The notes beneath the pieces are model-generated. The model was not told the origin of the DNA. It did not search any database and was given only the letters and a program-made list of their open reading frames with translations. Positions 23,430 to 33,573 of a DNA stretch of 64,000 nucleotides are shown in pieces. The DNA is from Tritrichomonas musculus (Eukaryota; Parabasalia; Tritrichomonadida; Tritrichomonadidae): assembly GCA_039105265.1 (NCBI GenBank), contig JAPFFF010000003.1, positions 1,426,001-1,490,000 on the forward strand, read 5' to 3'. A program made the position numbers and the translations under genes. Numbering within the stretch: position 1 is the first letter of the stretch; every line of letters begins with the position of its first letter.

Positions 23430-23864
23430 AAAAGGGGTGATTTAAGGACTAAAGTCCTTAAACCCCTTCGGTTCCCCCCTTTCTCGGTTCTCCGCTCTTG
23501 ACGAGCTTCGAACCGGACTCCATAAATATAGGTCATCAATGCTTTTCATTTCTGTCTTCAGTTTATAAGTTTACTATACGGGACATATATATTGCATAAA
23601 AACCTGTATTTTCACATTAGAAGTATATGTTAGTAGTCAAAAAAGTGATATCTTTATGCCTGACAAGTGCAAAGTTTTGCATTATTTCCTTCGGAAATGT
23701 GATATAAAAACTAAAATTTTCAATAAAATTTTAATATATTTATACTTTTTAAAAATATTGAAAATAAAATTTTAAAAAAATTTTGTGAAACTGATATGTG
23801 ATATAAAAAATAATAACAGGTATAAATAATTTTATATTTAATAATTTTTTATTCTTTTTAAAAA
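23430..23864. other. Outer Polinton subterminal non-coding region with hairpins
   Basis: Two stem-loops lie just inside the terminus. The first (23432-23468) pairs aagggg/cccctt and tttaaggac/gtccttaaa around a taaa loop. The second (23485-23515) pairs cggttc/gaaccg and gctc/gagc. This is the only GC-rich stretch nearby. It could be a transposition or replication-origin structure for protein-primed replication. The remainder to 23864 is AT-rich and leads to the first gene. Confidence 0.6.
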
Positions 23865-24248
23865 ATGAAACTTATAGAAATTGAAAACCAAAAATTATAC
23901 GAATTATTTGAATTAATAATTAATGAAAAATTACAACATGATTTTGATTATTATTGGATATCTAAAGAAGATTGTATAAGAGATATAATAGATTTTGCTC
24001 AACAAGAAGGTTATGATGGTGATATGGATAATTATGATGCTATCTATTGGTATTTTAAAGGTAAAAACAATAAAGAAAAACCTAAAGAAGAGTCAAAAAA
24101 AGAACATAAAAATGAACCACTTGCAAAGCAAGAGTCTGCAAAGCAGCCTAAACCAATAAAAACCGAAAATAAAACACAATCTGAGATTGTAAATAGAATT
24201 ATGGAAAAATTAGAAGATTCTCCCACAAATTGGTATATTGATTTTTAA
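23865..24248 (+). CDS. Outer Polinton: hypothetical protein upstream of polymerase
   Basis: 127 codons starting MKLIEIENQKLYELFELIIN. The N-terminal half is acidic and aromatic (YYWISKEDCIRDIIDFAQ); the C-terminal half is a Lys/Glu/Gln-rich low-complexity linker. It has no known domain that I recognise. It sits directly before the DNA polymerase gene with about 30 bases between, on the same strand, so it may belong to the polymerase transcription unit, perhaps as its N-terminal region. Confidence 0.55.
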   Translation: MKLIEIENQKLYELFELIINEKLQHDFDYYWISKEDCIRDIIDFAQQEGYDGDMDNYDAIYWYFKGKNNKEKPKEESKKEHKNEPLAKQESAKQPKPIKTENKTQSEIVNRIMEKLEDSPTNWYIDF

Positions 24249-24278
24249 AGATTAGATAATGACGGACGAAAATTATTA

Positions 24279-27200
24279 TTGCCAAAATTAAAGAAATTCT
24301 TTGAAGAACATATTGATGCTTTATCAATATCTGAGAAATATAAAATAGCTTTCAAAGTTAATGGGGAGTGGCATTCAAAACGATTGACTCCAGAAGTATA
24401 TAAACAATTAATGAATAATCTTACCGAAAATCACTTTATATTTGATATTGAGAATGTTGTGCCAGAATATTTTTATGAAAAAGGTGCAGAAAAGATACCA
24501 GAATGGAGTCTATTTAGTGCTGTCAAATTTAATAAATTTAAAGGTATTAATGCTAATAAGGACCGTGGAGGTAGCTTCTTTCAATATTTAGTAAATAAGA
24601 ATTGTCCATTAAATGTAAAAAAATATCTTAAAAAATTACAAATATTCACATCTCTAGTAAACGAAAAAGGTAAACAAAGAAAAGAATTGGATGATTGCTG
24701 TTTTATTTATGCTTTACAACAAACTGGATGTTATGATGATGCTACACTAAATAAAATGCGATTAAGAATTAACACACGATATCTCTCACAAAAATCACTA
24801 AATGAATTATGTATGGAGTTCAAACTGCATATTAAATTATCATTCATAGATGAAGATGCAAATGGAATAAATAAAAAACGCTCTGTTAAATCTACTAAAA
24901 ATAACAAAGAAAAACATTATTTAGGTATAGAGAATGCTGAACCAAATAGAACACACACAATGAATATATACAATAAACATTATTTCCTTGAAGAGAAAAC
25001 ACCTTTTAGTACATATTATATTAATCATTTAAGTGATTGTGAAGAAGACAAATATAATAAAGAATATAAACAAAATCACTGGATTAAAGCACGATATTTT
25101 ATTAACTCTTCTGACTTAGTACGTATTTTAATGAAGAACAATTATTTTTCACCCATATCATTTGGACAATATAAGGTTTTAAACACAATATTCTATAAAG
25201 ATGTAGACAGTAATATTGACCTTATTGACCTTGATTATAATGATGAACAATGCACAAAATTAATAGAACAACCTAAGAAAAAGATTAATAAAAAAGATGG
25301 AGAAAAAAGTTATTGGTATGCAGATTTTGAAGCAGATGTTAGTACAAGTATTCACAAGCCTTATATGTGTGTCGTACATAGTGCAAACGGAAATCACAAA
25401 AAATGTTTTAAAGGTGAAGATTGTAATAAACAATTATTAGATTATCTAGATGATGAATCAGTTGTGTATTTCCATAATTTAGCGTATGATATTAGAATGC
25501 TTGCAAACTTTGGCTTATGTAAATCTATCATAAAAGGTTCAAAAACTATGTCTGCAGATATAAAATATAATAATAAAACGATTCATCTTAGAGATTCATT
25601 ACCAATATTATCATGCAAATTATCACAATTACCATCTATGTTTAATATAGAAGGAATACAAAAAGAGATATTTCCATATAAATATTATACACTAGAAAGA
25701 CTAAAAACAAATATTGGCACAATAAGCGAAGCAGGCTTAAATGAAGATAAACAGTGGACAGATGAAGATTATATTTTATTTAACTCTAATATCGATAAGA
25801 TTGAAGGATGCAGAATAGACGAAAAACACTTTGATATGTACAAATATGCTGAATTCTATTGCCAACAAGATGTTAATATTTTGAGAATTGGATTTGAAAA
25901 ATTGCGTGAAGGATTTAAAGAAAATTTTAATATTAACCTTTATAAATTTATTAGTATATCATCTCTTGCAAATGAAGTGTTTAACCAAAAAGTATATTAT
26001 CCTAATGGAAATCTTTATAAATTAGGTGGACATGTTAGGCATTTCTGTTCAAAAGCAATATATGGTGGTAGATGCATGACTGCTTATAATAAAAAGTGGC
26101 ATACAAAAAAGAATCTCTGTGATTTTGATGCAGTTAGTTTATATCCATCTGCAATGAAAAGATTATATACAGTTGAAGGAAAACCTAAAGTGATTCAACC
26201 AGAACAATTAAACATAGAGTTTCTATCTAAGCAATCTGCATATATTGTAGAAATTGAGATAACAAAAATAAATAAACATTATGCTTTTCCATTGATTGTA
26301 CAAAAGATAAATGGCTTAAATAAAAACAACGACTATCTACCAGAAGGTGAATCAATAAAGATAGTTGTTGATAATATCACATTAGAGGATTACATAGAGT
26401 TTCAAAAGATAGAGTTTAACATTTTACGTGGATACTATTGGGATGGTAAAAAAGATTATAGAATAAGAGAATGTATCAGTGATATTTTCGATAAAAGACT
26501 TGAATATAAAAAGCAAAATAATCCATTACAAAATCTCTATAAACTTATTATGAATTCATGTTATGGTAAAACAATTGAGAAACCAGTTGAGAAAGATTAT
26601 AAATATTTACGTGAAGGAGATGAATTAGATAAATTTTGGCAGAAGAATTATAATAAAATAGTTGAAGATATTCAATTGAACAACTCTAACATCCACGCAG
26701 TTAAGACTCTAAAACAAATAGATAAACATTTTAATTTTTCATTGTTAGGTATTCAAGTTTTGTCTATGTCTAAGAGAATAATGAATGAAGTAATGTGTTT
26801 AGCTTTTGATATAGGATGCCACATTTATTACCAAGATACAGATAGCATGCATATAGAATCCGCTGATTTACCAAAATTAGAGAAAGCATTTAGAGATAAA
26901 TATAATAGAGAACTCATAGGTAAAAATCTTGGCCAATTCCACTCAGATTTCCCAGAGATAAATGGCCACAAAGAAATGCCTCAAGCTATTGAATCATTCT
27001 TTTTGATGAAAAAGATGTATATTGATAAACTACAAGATTCCACAGGTGATATAGCATATATGATTCGTGGCAAAGGACTTACACAAAATTCTATTAAATA
27101 CAAATATAATGAAGATTTTAATGGAGATGTTATGAAACTATATGAAACATTATTTAATGGAAACTCTATAACATTTGATTTAGCAAAAGGTCAACCATGT

Positions 27201-27311
27201 TTCGATATGAACAAAAATATGACAGTATCCACTAGAAAAAAATTCGAAAGATGTATAAAAACAGACTATGAAGAAGGTAATATAGATGAATATTTTAAGT
27301 ATCCAGTTTAA
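24279..27311 (+). CDS. polB: Outer Polinton: protein-primed DNA polymerase B
   Basis: About 1010 residues. It replicates the element by the protein-primed mechanism known for Polintons and adenoviruses. Motifs in order: exonuclease motif I with YADFEAD near residue 348, ExoII-type YFHNLAYDIRML near 400, palm motif A DFDAVSLYPSAM near 614, motif B NSCYGKT near 759, and motif C YQDTDSM near 850. No clear ATG begins the frame at its listed start, so the N-terminus is uncertain; the upstream small gene may be part of it. The gene ends tail-to-tail with the integrase gene, overlapping its 3' end by 17 bases. It is homologous to the inner element polymerase (48736-51948) but well diverged. Confidence 0.92.
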   Translation: MPKLKKFFEEHIDALSISEKYKIAFKVNGEWHSKRLTPEVYKQLMNNLTENHFIFDIENVVPEYFYEKGAEKIPEWSLFSAVKFNKFKGINANKDRGGSFFQYLVNKNCPLNVKKYLKKLQIFTSLVNEKGKQRKELDDCCFIYALQQTGCYDDATLNKMRLRINTRYLSQKSLNELCMEFKLHIKLSFIDEDANGINKKRSVKSTKNNKEKHYLGIENAEPNRTHTMNIYNKHYFLEEKTPFSTYYINHLSDCEEDKYNKEYKQNHWIKARYFINSSDLVRILMKNNYFSPISFGQYKVLNTIFYKDVDSNIDLIDLDYNDEQCTKLIEQPKKKINKKDGEKSYWYADFEADVSTSIHKPYMCVVHSANGNHKKCFKGEDCNKQLLDYLDDESVVYFHNLAYDIRMLANFGLCKSIIKGSKTMSADIKYNNKTIHLRDSLPILSCKLSQLPSMFNIEGIQKEIFPYKYYTLERLKTNIGTISEAGLNEDKQWTDEDYILFNSNIDKIEGCRIDEKHFDMYKYAEFYCQQDVNILRIGFEKLREGFKENFNINLYKFISISSLANEVFNQKVYYPNGNLYKLGGHVRHFCSKAIYGGRCMTAYNKKWHTKKNLCDFDAVSLYPSAMKRLYTVEGKPKVIQPEQLNIEFLSKQSAYIVEIEITKINKHYAFPLIVQKINGLNKNNDYLPEGESIKIVVDNITLEDYIEFQKIEFNILRGYYWDGKKDYRIRECISDIFDKRLEYKKQNNPLQNLYKLIMNSCYGKTIEKPVEKDYKYLREGDELDKFWQKNYNKIVEDIQLNNSNIHAVKTLKQIDKHFNFSLLGIQVLSMSKRIMNEVMCLAFDIGCHIYYQDTDSMHIESADLPKLEKAFRDKYNRELIGKNLGQFHSDFPEINGHKEMPQAIESFFLMKKMYIDKLQDSTGDIAYMIRGKGLTQNSIKYKYNEDFNGDVMKLYETLFNGNSITFDLAKGQPCFDMNKNMTVSTRKKFERCIKTDYEEGNIDEYFKYPV

Positions 27312-28656
27312 ATCTAAGTATTGATTGAATATTATTTTTTTCATCAACAACTCTATATAATCCATTAGCAAACCCAATAACTTTATATTTACCTGGTTGC
27401 ACATTTGTCCTTCTTTTCATCATTCCATCCTTTTCATTATACAGTTTAACACTCATACCTTTATTTAAATAAAATCCATTACTCATCATAATATTATAGT
27501 TCTCTTTGCATATATTCATAACAATATATGATTCAAGTTCTTTATCATCATTTACTTGTTTTGGACTAACACTTTTACCAGCATATTTAGATAATGTTTT
27601 ATGTGGTGCATTATTATATTGTCTCACTAATTCATTCATAATAGATGGTGTAATAATTCCTAATCTTATGTTGTAAGCCATATCTCTTAATGTTCTAATA
27701 ACTCTATCAATCAACCCTAATGAACTATGCATAGGGTCAGTTTTTGTTTGTTTCTGCTCACGTTTCATAAAATCTGGATAATTACCCATTTTCATTCTTG
27801 GTGCAGTTCTCCAGTGAATACCATGAGAATTATAATAATTTTGTGCCTTTCTCGAGTTAAACGAACCTTCTCCATCAAATGTTAAATGCTTAATGATGAC
27901 ACCTGATTTTATTATTTTATCGAGTGTCTTTAAATAGTTATCAGCTGATTTTTCATATTTAGCAAAGCGTTGTCTTTTCGCATCTATGTTTTCTCCATTG
28001 TCAAACAAAATTTGGTTCACTAATTCAACATATAAATATCTTGTGTTAACGTTTATCATAACAAGATAACACAGTTTATCTACAAACATCAAATCAACAA
28101 TATATGAATATCTCGATGATACTTTATGCAATTGATACTTTTTATTTGATTTTAATGGGAAATATGATGTATGTTCATATATATTAACCTTCTTACCAGG
28201 AAATATTCTTTGTAATGCTCTTATTTTGTTCTCTGATTTAAATCCAATATAATTTTGCTCTTCTGGAATAATATAGGTAGTATGCGTTGTTGGCTGATAA
28301 TATAATTTGTTAACATATCTATCATACCATTCATCTAATGATAATGATGTTTGTCCCCAATTTTGACTAACTCTAGCGAATTCATCTTTATTTAATAATC
28401 TTTCATGATTAAATACAACAAAATCATTTAGTTTGTCAGTGAATGTGTCTCTTAATATGTGTCTTTGAGGTGTCTCAGATTCTTGTCTTTTATTCCATTC
28501 TTCAACAAATATATTATATAATCTTCTAAAATCATCTTCAGTTATTGGAAGTTTATTATTTTCTGATAACAATGAACGTGCTTGACTTATAGTATATTTT
28601 TGTTTGTTATTCAGTTTTTCGAATAATCTATTTTTACACTTTTGATATGTATTCAT
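27295..28656 (-). CDS. int: Outer Polinton: retroviral-type integrase
   Basis: 453 residues, a c-integrase of the rve/DDE superfamily that inserts the element by joining its TIR ends to target DNA. The catalytic core starts around YSYIVDLMFVDKLCYLVMIN (near residue 188), with LTFDGEGSF near 258 and the conserved Polinton signature LGLIDRVIRTLRDMAYN near 318. A C-terminal SH3-like segment (KGMSVKLYNEKDG to the end) probably binds DNA. The N-terminal 150 residues are Lys/Asn-rich with helical character. It is convergent with polB. Its inner-element counterpart is 37080-38222. Confidence 0.9.
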   Translation of the reverse strand: MNTYQKCKNRLFEKLNNKQKYTISQARSLLSENNKLPITEDDFRRLYNIFVEEWNKRQESETPQRHILRDTFTDKLNDFVVFNHERLLNKDEFARVSQNWGQTSLSLDEWYDRYVNKLYYQPTTHTTYIIPEEQNYIGFKSENKIRALQRIFPGKKVNIYEHTSYFPLKSNKKYQLHKVSSRYSYIVDLMFVDKLCYLVMINVNTRYLYVELVNQILFDNGENIDAKRQRFAKYEKSADNYLKTLDKIIKSGVIIKHLTFDGEGSFNSRKAQNYYNSHGIHWRTAPRMKMGNYPDFMKREQKQTKTDPMHSSLGLIDRVIRTLRDMAYNIRLGIITPSIMNELVRQYNNAPHKTLSKYAGKSVSPKQVNDDKELESYIVMNICKENYNIMMSNGFYLNKGMSVKLYNEKDGMMKRRTNVQPGKYKVIGFANGLYRVVDEKNNIQSILRFKLDT

Positions 28657-28740
28657 ATATTTTTTATGCCTCTGATATGCTATACTATCAAGTAATTTTT
28701 CATGAATTTCTTTGTAGTTAATTGATATAAAATTCCTTAT

Positions 28741-29001
28741 TTATATATTATCATTTTCTGTAAATATTTTGTCATAATAATATTTAATATTTCTATAATC
28801 CCAAGTATCATGTTTATAATGAAAATCTTCGGTTAATGTGTCATGTATTTCTCTACATATCCATTTTCTAACTGTATTGTAAATAAAGATAAAATCATTA
28901 TTTCCTTCAATATCTGCTATATCATCTTTGTATCTCTGTTCATTTGTTATAGCATTTATTATTTTATCCGTGTTATTATAAAGTAAATTACTAGTATTCA
29001 T
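28741..29001 (-). CDS. Outer Polinton: hypothetical protein
   Basis: 86 residues starting MNTSNLLYNNTDKIINAITN, with many Asp, Tyr and Asn. It has no recognised domain. It lies upstream of the integrase on the same strand and is divergent from the gene at 29019 with only 17 bases between the start codons, so the two promoters must overlap. The short spacer contains ttttttatttagtattaa, the T-rich motif seen before many starts in these elements. Confidence 0.5.
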   Translation of the reverse strand: MNTSNLLYNNTDKIINAITNEQRYKDDIADIEGNNDFIFIYNTVRKWICREIHDTLTEDFHYKHDTWDYRNIKYYYDKIFTENDNI

Positions 29002-29018
29002 TTTTTATTTAGTATTAA

Positions 29019-29264
29019 ATGAACCAGCAAGATTGCTTCACACTACCACCTCTTAAACAATGGCACGAAAGAAAAACATTTGCATCATCAACACTTAAAC
29101 CAATCAAATCACGTCTTCAATATTATCGAAAAATATTAAAGGAACCTATGCCAACTGATCCAAAAAAAATATCAAAACGTAATAAGATTCAACGCAAATA
29201 TGATATATTATATAAGGTCAGAAATTTGTTAAATAGAGCTATTAACAATTTGTATACATTATGA
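29019..29264 (+). CDS. Outer Polinton: small basic protein
   Basis: 81 residues starting MNQQDCFTLPPLKQWHERKT, Lys/Arg-rich (a predicted basic, possibly DNA-binding or virion-internal protein) with helical C-terminus. No family is recognised. Its stop overlaps the start of the next gene (atga), which suggests coupled expression with 29261-29938. Confidence 0.55.
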   Translation: MNQQDCFTLPPLKQWHERKTFASSTLKPIKSRLQYYRKILKEPMPTDPKKISKRNKIQRKYDILYKVRNLLNRAINNLYTL

Positions 29265-29938
29265 ATAAACCTTTATTTTTTTATAAAATGTCTAATACTT
29301 TACGTCAAGCAAGAATATTATCAAGTGAGAATGATGCAAGTGTTAAACAAGAACAAAACACTAATATCGAAATTAAAGTGACGCCTAATAAGAGTGCACC
29401 GCAAAATGTTGCATATCCTCAGATTCCTAATAATGTAAATTTTACTATGCCTCCCCCAACTATGCCTCCCCCAACTATGCCTCCCTCAACTATGCCTACA
29501 CAGACGACGGCACAATATGCTTCTCAATACACACCTCCAACAAACAACATTACCCGAGATTCGCAGAGCGAAGTTTGCATGGCAAACAGAGGTTTAACTG
29601 ATTTAGGAAATGAGCTGGATACACTTGAACAAAAAAATAGATTTTTAGAAATGTTAGTTGAAATGTATGCTGATAACCCTTTAAGGATTAACTCTTATGT
29701 TGTGTGCAAATCAACTCTATTAATGAATATGATAAAGTTGTTAACTGGATGTGATAAAGTTGATTTTGTTTTAGAAGATGATGAACCTGGATGTTGTGCA
29801 GTTAGTGTTTCAAAATTTATCAAAATCGATAAAATATTAATAACAAAAGATGGTAAATCAGAGGAATTAAAATATGCTTATAATAATGTTTATACAGAGT
29901 TTATAAAGTATGGGATTTCTCTCAAAATAGCCATTTAA
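29261..29938 (+). CDS. Outer Polinton: Pro-rich protein with conserved GCC-motif domain
   Basis: 225 residues; the start may be at 29261 or at the second Met at 29288 (MSNTLRQAR). It has a Pro/Met/Thr-rich linker with PPPTMPP repeats near residues 66-85. The C-terminal domain of about 100 residues (VDFVLEDDEPGCCAVS, then KIDKILITKDGKSEELKYAYNNVY in two blocks) matches the C-terminal domain of the inner element gene at 42702-43280 (VHLDEDIGCCAGKA). The domain is therefore a conserved Polinton gene family of unknown function, possibly a structural or assembly protein. Confidence 0.65.
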   Translation: MNKPLFFYKMSNTLRQARILSSENDASVKQEQNTNIEIKVTPNKSAPQNVAYPQIPNNVNFTMPPPTMPPPTMPPSTMPTQTTAQYASQYTPPTNNITRDSQSEVCMANRGLTDLGNELDTLEQKNRFLEMLVEMYADNPLRINSYVVCKSTLLMNMIKLLTGCDKVDFVLEDDEPGCCAVSVSKFIKIDKILITKDGKSEELKYAYNNVYTEFIKYGISLKIAI

Positions 29939-29945
29939 GCTTTAA

Positions 29946-32900
29946 TTAGCGCATGAAAACAGCCAAGGTATGTTCGTTTATTTTTGCACTGACAGTTCCA
30001 ACAATACTTCGTTGAATCTTTAAAGTAATTCCTAAATTTTCATCCAATATTCTTCCATCATATAGAATCACATCACCTATTGCATATAAATTAGCATCAT
30101 CGCAATCAAAAAGAACGTCTCCGTGTGAAGCGAATGTAATGTTATTTTTTTCTTTATCAATACTAGTGATTACACCAATATACTCTTTCCATGAACCATT
30201 TATTTTAACACTACTAATGCAATCAACTGAATCTGTTGCAGTAGAACGCACGAATGAACCATTAACATTTTTATACACATGACCAGACATAAATACAGGT
30301 TTCCCAAGTGCGTAATCTTCAAAATTTTCACCAGCTTCTATTGGAGCATAATGTGTGATTGTATTTGAACCTTTTGATGTTATTGTACCGTTAACTAAAA
30401 GATTAGAGTCAATTTGAGTATTTCTTGCAGAACCAAACATTAGAAATGATTGAAATTTATAACCATCAACATATATATGCAATTCACCTGAATCAGCAAT
30501 TTTTCCAGATTTATATTCAAAATCAGTATTATAAGTATCATTATATCCAAAACTAACTGAAGTAAACATATTAGCACCAATAGAACTATATAATTTAGCT
30601 ATATTAATTCCTATAGAATTAATTTCTAATAAACTATTTTTCGCTACATATTTAGTATCACATTCTGATTCCGTTAAATATTTATCATCATTTTTATATA
30701 AATCAGCATTAACTTTTATTTTATTTGTTGAATCTTTAATTAATGATAATATATTGCTATCATTTATTCTTATACTTGTTGTTGGTTTATCATTAGTTAA
30801 TTCTTGAATTACTTCACACAAATTAGATAAACTTGTGCCAAATTTTATTGATGCAATATTAGCATTTGAAAACATTTCAGCTAAAGTAGCATTATTATTT
30901 CTATTAATGTATAGTTCATTATTTAATTCCAATAAACTATTTATAAGAATATAGCTTTGGCTAACATCATCATTAGCAGATATTTTAAAAAGTTCAATAT
31001 TTTTGTAATACAAGAATAACATTTTTAATATTTTTCTATATCTAATCTTCATATAATTTTCTGTTTCATCACCTAACATAATATCAATATCAGTTTTATT
31101 TTGTAAATTAAGCGTAGAAACTATATTATTATTTGGATTTATTGTTAATGAACCATCATCATTTTTCTCTACATATTTAGTCAAATCAACAGGTTCAGGA
31201 ATTTCTGTTTTTACTTGCTCAATAGCAAGGGCCAAATCTGTTGTCAATGCATAATTATCTTTTACGAAGTTCATATTTGGAATACAATATTTGTCATAAA
31301 CTTCTGGTTCGTATGAATAACTTACTGATTCTAAATCCAAAACATAATTACTATTATATCTGAATGTTCCATTGTAATAGCGATAATAAATAGAAAAAGT
31401 ATTTTCGCCTTTTTTGTAATGATAATATTCTACATCTTCACTATCATACAAATATTCTCCTGAAATAGCTTCATTATTGCAAGAACCTTTTACTATCAAT
31501 GATGATTTCTTTAATATGTTGCATAAATCTCCATCCAAATTTGTGATATAAGTTCTTTTATCTTCATCATTTGTTGTTCCATTTACGAATTTTGTAGCGA
31601 TTGACAATTCTTGTGTTATTTTTTCGGTTGATAATATGTCTTGTTTCTTCAAATAAGACTGTAAGTCCTGTTTCTTCGAATACTCATCAAGATTCTCAAG
31701 TGTTGCATAATTTGATAAATCAACAGTAGGGATTTCACTTAAAATATTTTGCTTATGATTCTCAATTAATTTTTTTGTCGAAGCTGCTGATAATAATTGA
31801 TTATTCGTTAATGTTTCCCCTAATCCTAACATATTTGACTTCGGTTTAGGGATATATTTATATGAAACATTTGATGGCTTATTTTTAGAAAATACCATTA
31901 AATAGGGATATTCATATATTAAATTACAATTTATTACAGAATTTACCGCAACAATATTTCCATCAGAATCTACATCATAATTGTTAATACTAATCACTTC
32001 TCCATCTGAATCAACTATAAATGATACATCTATTTTAGATTCACTTTTTAACTCGCTGCCATTGGCAGAGTCTTTCTTAGGAAAGTCAAATAAGTAGTAT
32101 TTATAGCAATTATTATCTGAGCCAATTATTGTTGTCTCTGATGCAAAATCTAGTTGTTTCTCAATAACGCCAGGTGATAAAACGTCAACATCGTGTATTA
32201 TTTCATCAACATATTCTATTTCTTTCACAGTTGATTTAGCAAAAGAGAGTCTACTTAATGATTCTATTCCTGCAGCACCTATTCGCATTAATCCTGGACC
32301 GAATCCTATTAACATAGTACCAATATCGACGATACCTTGTAAAATATCAAACCAGTTAACTTTATTTGACATACTTTCTATTTGTGATTCTAATTGTTTA
32401 CAATAATTTTGTAATTGAGATATATCATTTAGTGCAACATCAACTGTGTTTCCTAAAGAATTTAACACAAACATATGGCTCTCAATGTTTTCACCAATTA
32501 CCACACCAGATGTTTGAATATTATAGTTTGTAAAAAGAGTTGTGCATGATTCAGGTTTAGGAACAACATTATAATAACCACATCCATTGAGATATTCAAA
32601 TGTATTTTCACCATAATATTCTACCTCAGCGATTTTAAATATAAGATTTGGATTAGTGGACATAAATAATTTAATCCCTTTATTGTTAATCAATTTTTCT
32701 GTATGATGATATCCAATATATTCAAAATAATTATTACTATTTACTTTATAATGAGGAGAATCAATTGTTGCATCTACATTAACTTTTATTTCGTATATTT
32801 TCCCGTTAAGCGTTAATGTTGCAATATAATCACCTCCAACCCATTGGCCTCCACTATCGAACTCACAAACGATATCTATCCACCATTCTTTATCATTTTC

Positions 32901-33434
32901 ACCTGCATAATCTAGTTTTCCTTTGTTTATTTTCAATAATCCTTCATTAATGAGAAATGTTAATGCATTCTGGTCTGAATGGAATTTAACAAGATGTGAT
33001 AAAGTAAATTTATTAGCATCATTTTTGGCTATTGTTATTCTAGCTTCATTATCGCTATTTTGTATTAACTTTAATGATTCCAGAATATGTACACAATAAT
33101 TGTTTCCAATCCACGTATCTCCTTTCTTTGTAAGCTTAAATGTTGTGCCAAATACTTCATCATTGAATTCAAATGTTTGTCCATCAATAAGTGTGTTAAA
33201 TTCTTCTGTTCCTTCATCATAGCCCCAATAAGCAATATAATAATTGTCATCTTGTGATATTGACTTTATTTCATAGAAATCTGGTAATGGAGACCTAAAT
33301 AATTTAAAACAATTATCTGCATCTATAGTATTACATTTGAAATTTATTATTTTGTTGTCTTTTTTATTTATTGTCTGTTTAATTGGAGCAATAAATGTTA
33401 TTCTTATGAATCCTTTTGTGAACAAGTCAAATGG
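29946..33434 (-). CDS. Outer Polinton: large fibre-like protein, 3' part of a gene split by the inner element
   Basis: About 1160 residues are encoded here; the 5' part of the gene is at 59095-59621. A domain with IDADNCFKLF, TFKLTKKGDTWIGNN and YYNVVPKPESCTTLFTNYNI is shared with the C-terminal third of the 1797-residue inner element protein. It is followed by coiled-coil and a hydrophobic segment (IVDIGTMLIGFGPGLMRIG), then repeats of short beta-strand type and a C-terminal knob-like region (for example NFEDYALGKPVFMSGHVYKN) reminiscent of phage tail-fibre proteins. The role is inferred as a virion fibre or attachment protein. Expression as one protein is prevented by the 25.7-kb insertion. 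Confidence 0.6.
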   Translation of the reverse strand, partial: PFDLFTKGFIRITFIAPIKQTINKKDNKIINFKCNTIDADNCFKLFRSPLPDFYEIKSISQDDNYYIAYWGYDEGTEEFNTLIDGQTFEFNDEVFGTTFKLTKKGDTWIGNNYCVHILESLKLIQNSDNEARITIAKNDANKFTLSHLVKFHSDQNALTFLINEGLLKINKGKLDYAGENDKEWWIDIVCEFDSGGQWVGGDYIATLTLNGKIYEIKVNVDATIDSPHYKVNSNNYFEYIGYHHTEKLINNKGIKLFMSTNPNLIFKIAEVEYYGENTFEYLNGCGYYNVVPKPESCTTLFTNYNIQTSGVVIGENIESHMFVLNSLGNTVDVALNDISQLQNYCKQLESQIESMSNKVNWFDILQGIVDIGTMLIGFGPGLMRIGAAGIESLSRLSFAKSTVKEIEYVDEIIHDVDVLSPGVIEKQLDFASETTIIGSDNNCYKYYLFDFPKKDSANGSELKSESKIDVSFIVDSDGEVISINNYDVDSDGNIVAVNSVINCNLIYEYPYLMVFSKNKPSNVSYKYIPKPKSNMLGLGETLTNNQLLSAASTKKLIENHKQNILSEIPTVDLSNYATLENLDEYSKKQDLQSYLKKQDILSTEKITQELSIATKFVNGTTNDEDKRTYITNLDGDLCNILKKSSLIVKGSCNNEAISGEYLYDSEDVEYYHYKKGENTFSIYYRYYNGTFRYNSNYVLDLESVSYSYEPEVYDKYCIPNMNFVKDNYALTTDLALAIEQVKTEIPEPVDLTKYVEKNDDGSLTINPNNNIVSTLNLQNKTDIDIMLGDETENYMKIRYRKILKMLFLYYKNIELFKISANDDVSQSYILINSLLELNNELYINRNNNATLAEMFSNANIASIKFGTSLSNLCEVIQELTNDKPTTSIRINDSNILSLIKDSTNKIKVNADLYKNDDKYLTESECDTKYVAKNSLLEINSIGINIAKLYSSIGANMFTSVSFGYNDTYNTDFEYKSGKIADSGELHIYVDGYKFQSFLMFGSARNTQIDSNLLVNGTITSKGSNTITHYAPIEAGENFEDYALGKPVFMSGHVYKNVNGSFVRSTATDSVDCISSVKINGSWKEYIGVITSIDKEKNNITFASHGDVLFDCDDANLYAIGDVILYDGRILDENLGITLKIQRSIVGTVSAKINEHTLAVFMR
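33430..33434 (+). repeat. Target site duplication, left copy (aatgg)
   Basis: aatgg directly precedes the left TIR of the inner element, and the same five bases directly follow the right TIR at 59095-59099. Polinton insertions typically duplicate 5-6 bases. Confidence 0.85.
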
Positions 33435-33499
33435 AGTAGTATACGTTAGGCTGTGCGCCCTTAACGGTCGCCCAGACCTAACTGCGCCGATGATTTCAC
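33435..33499 (+). repeat. Inner Polinton left terminal inverted repeat (65 bp)
   Basis: Begins agtagtatacgttaggctgt and is identical to the reverse complement of 59030-59094; it diverges immediately after gatgatttcac. It is GC-rich compared with its flanks. By analogy with other Polintons it is the integrase substrate and the replication start. Confidence 0.95.
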
Positions 33500-33573
33500 C
33501 AAGGCCATTTATAAATTTTTTTTCTCTATTTTTATTTTTATTTTTATATTTTTTTCTTTATATCAAAAAACAA

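Larger units (their letters stand above)
23420..33434. mobile_element. Outer Polinton/Maverick, left part
   Basis: The terminus agtagtatac at 23420-23429 is the same 10 bases that end the inner element. Polinton hallmark genes follow: protein-primed DNA polymerase B and a retroviral-type integrase, with several small genes and a very large fibre-like gene. That gene is split by the inner element inserted at 33435. The element resumes at 59095 and runs past the window end, so its right terminus and target duplication cannot be seen. Most genes have long open frames, so it is fairly young, with about one or two breaks. Confidence 0.9.

Noticed and set aside
23460-23520. tRNA gene in the GC-rich stretch near the outer terminus
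   Set aside because: No cloverleaf with anticodon and T-arm consensus could be formed; it folds as simple hairpins.
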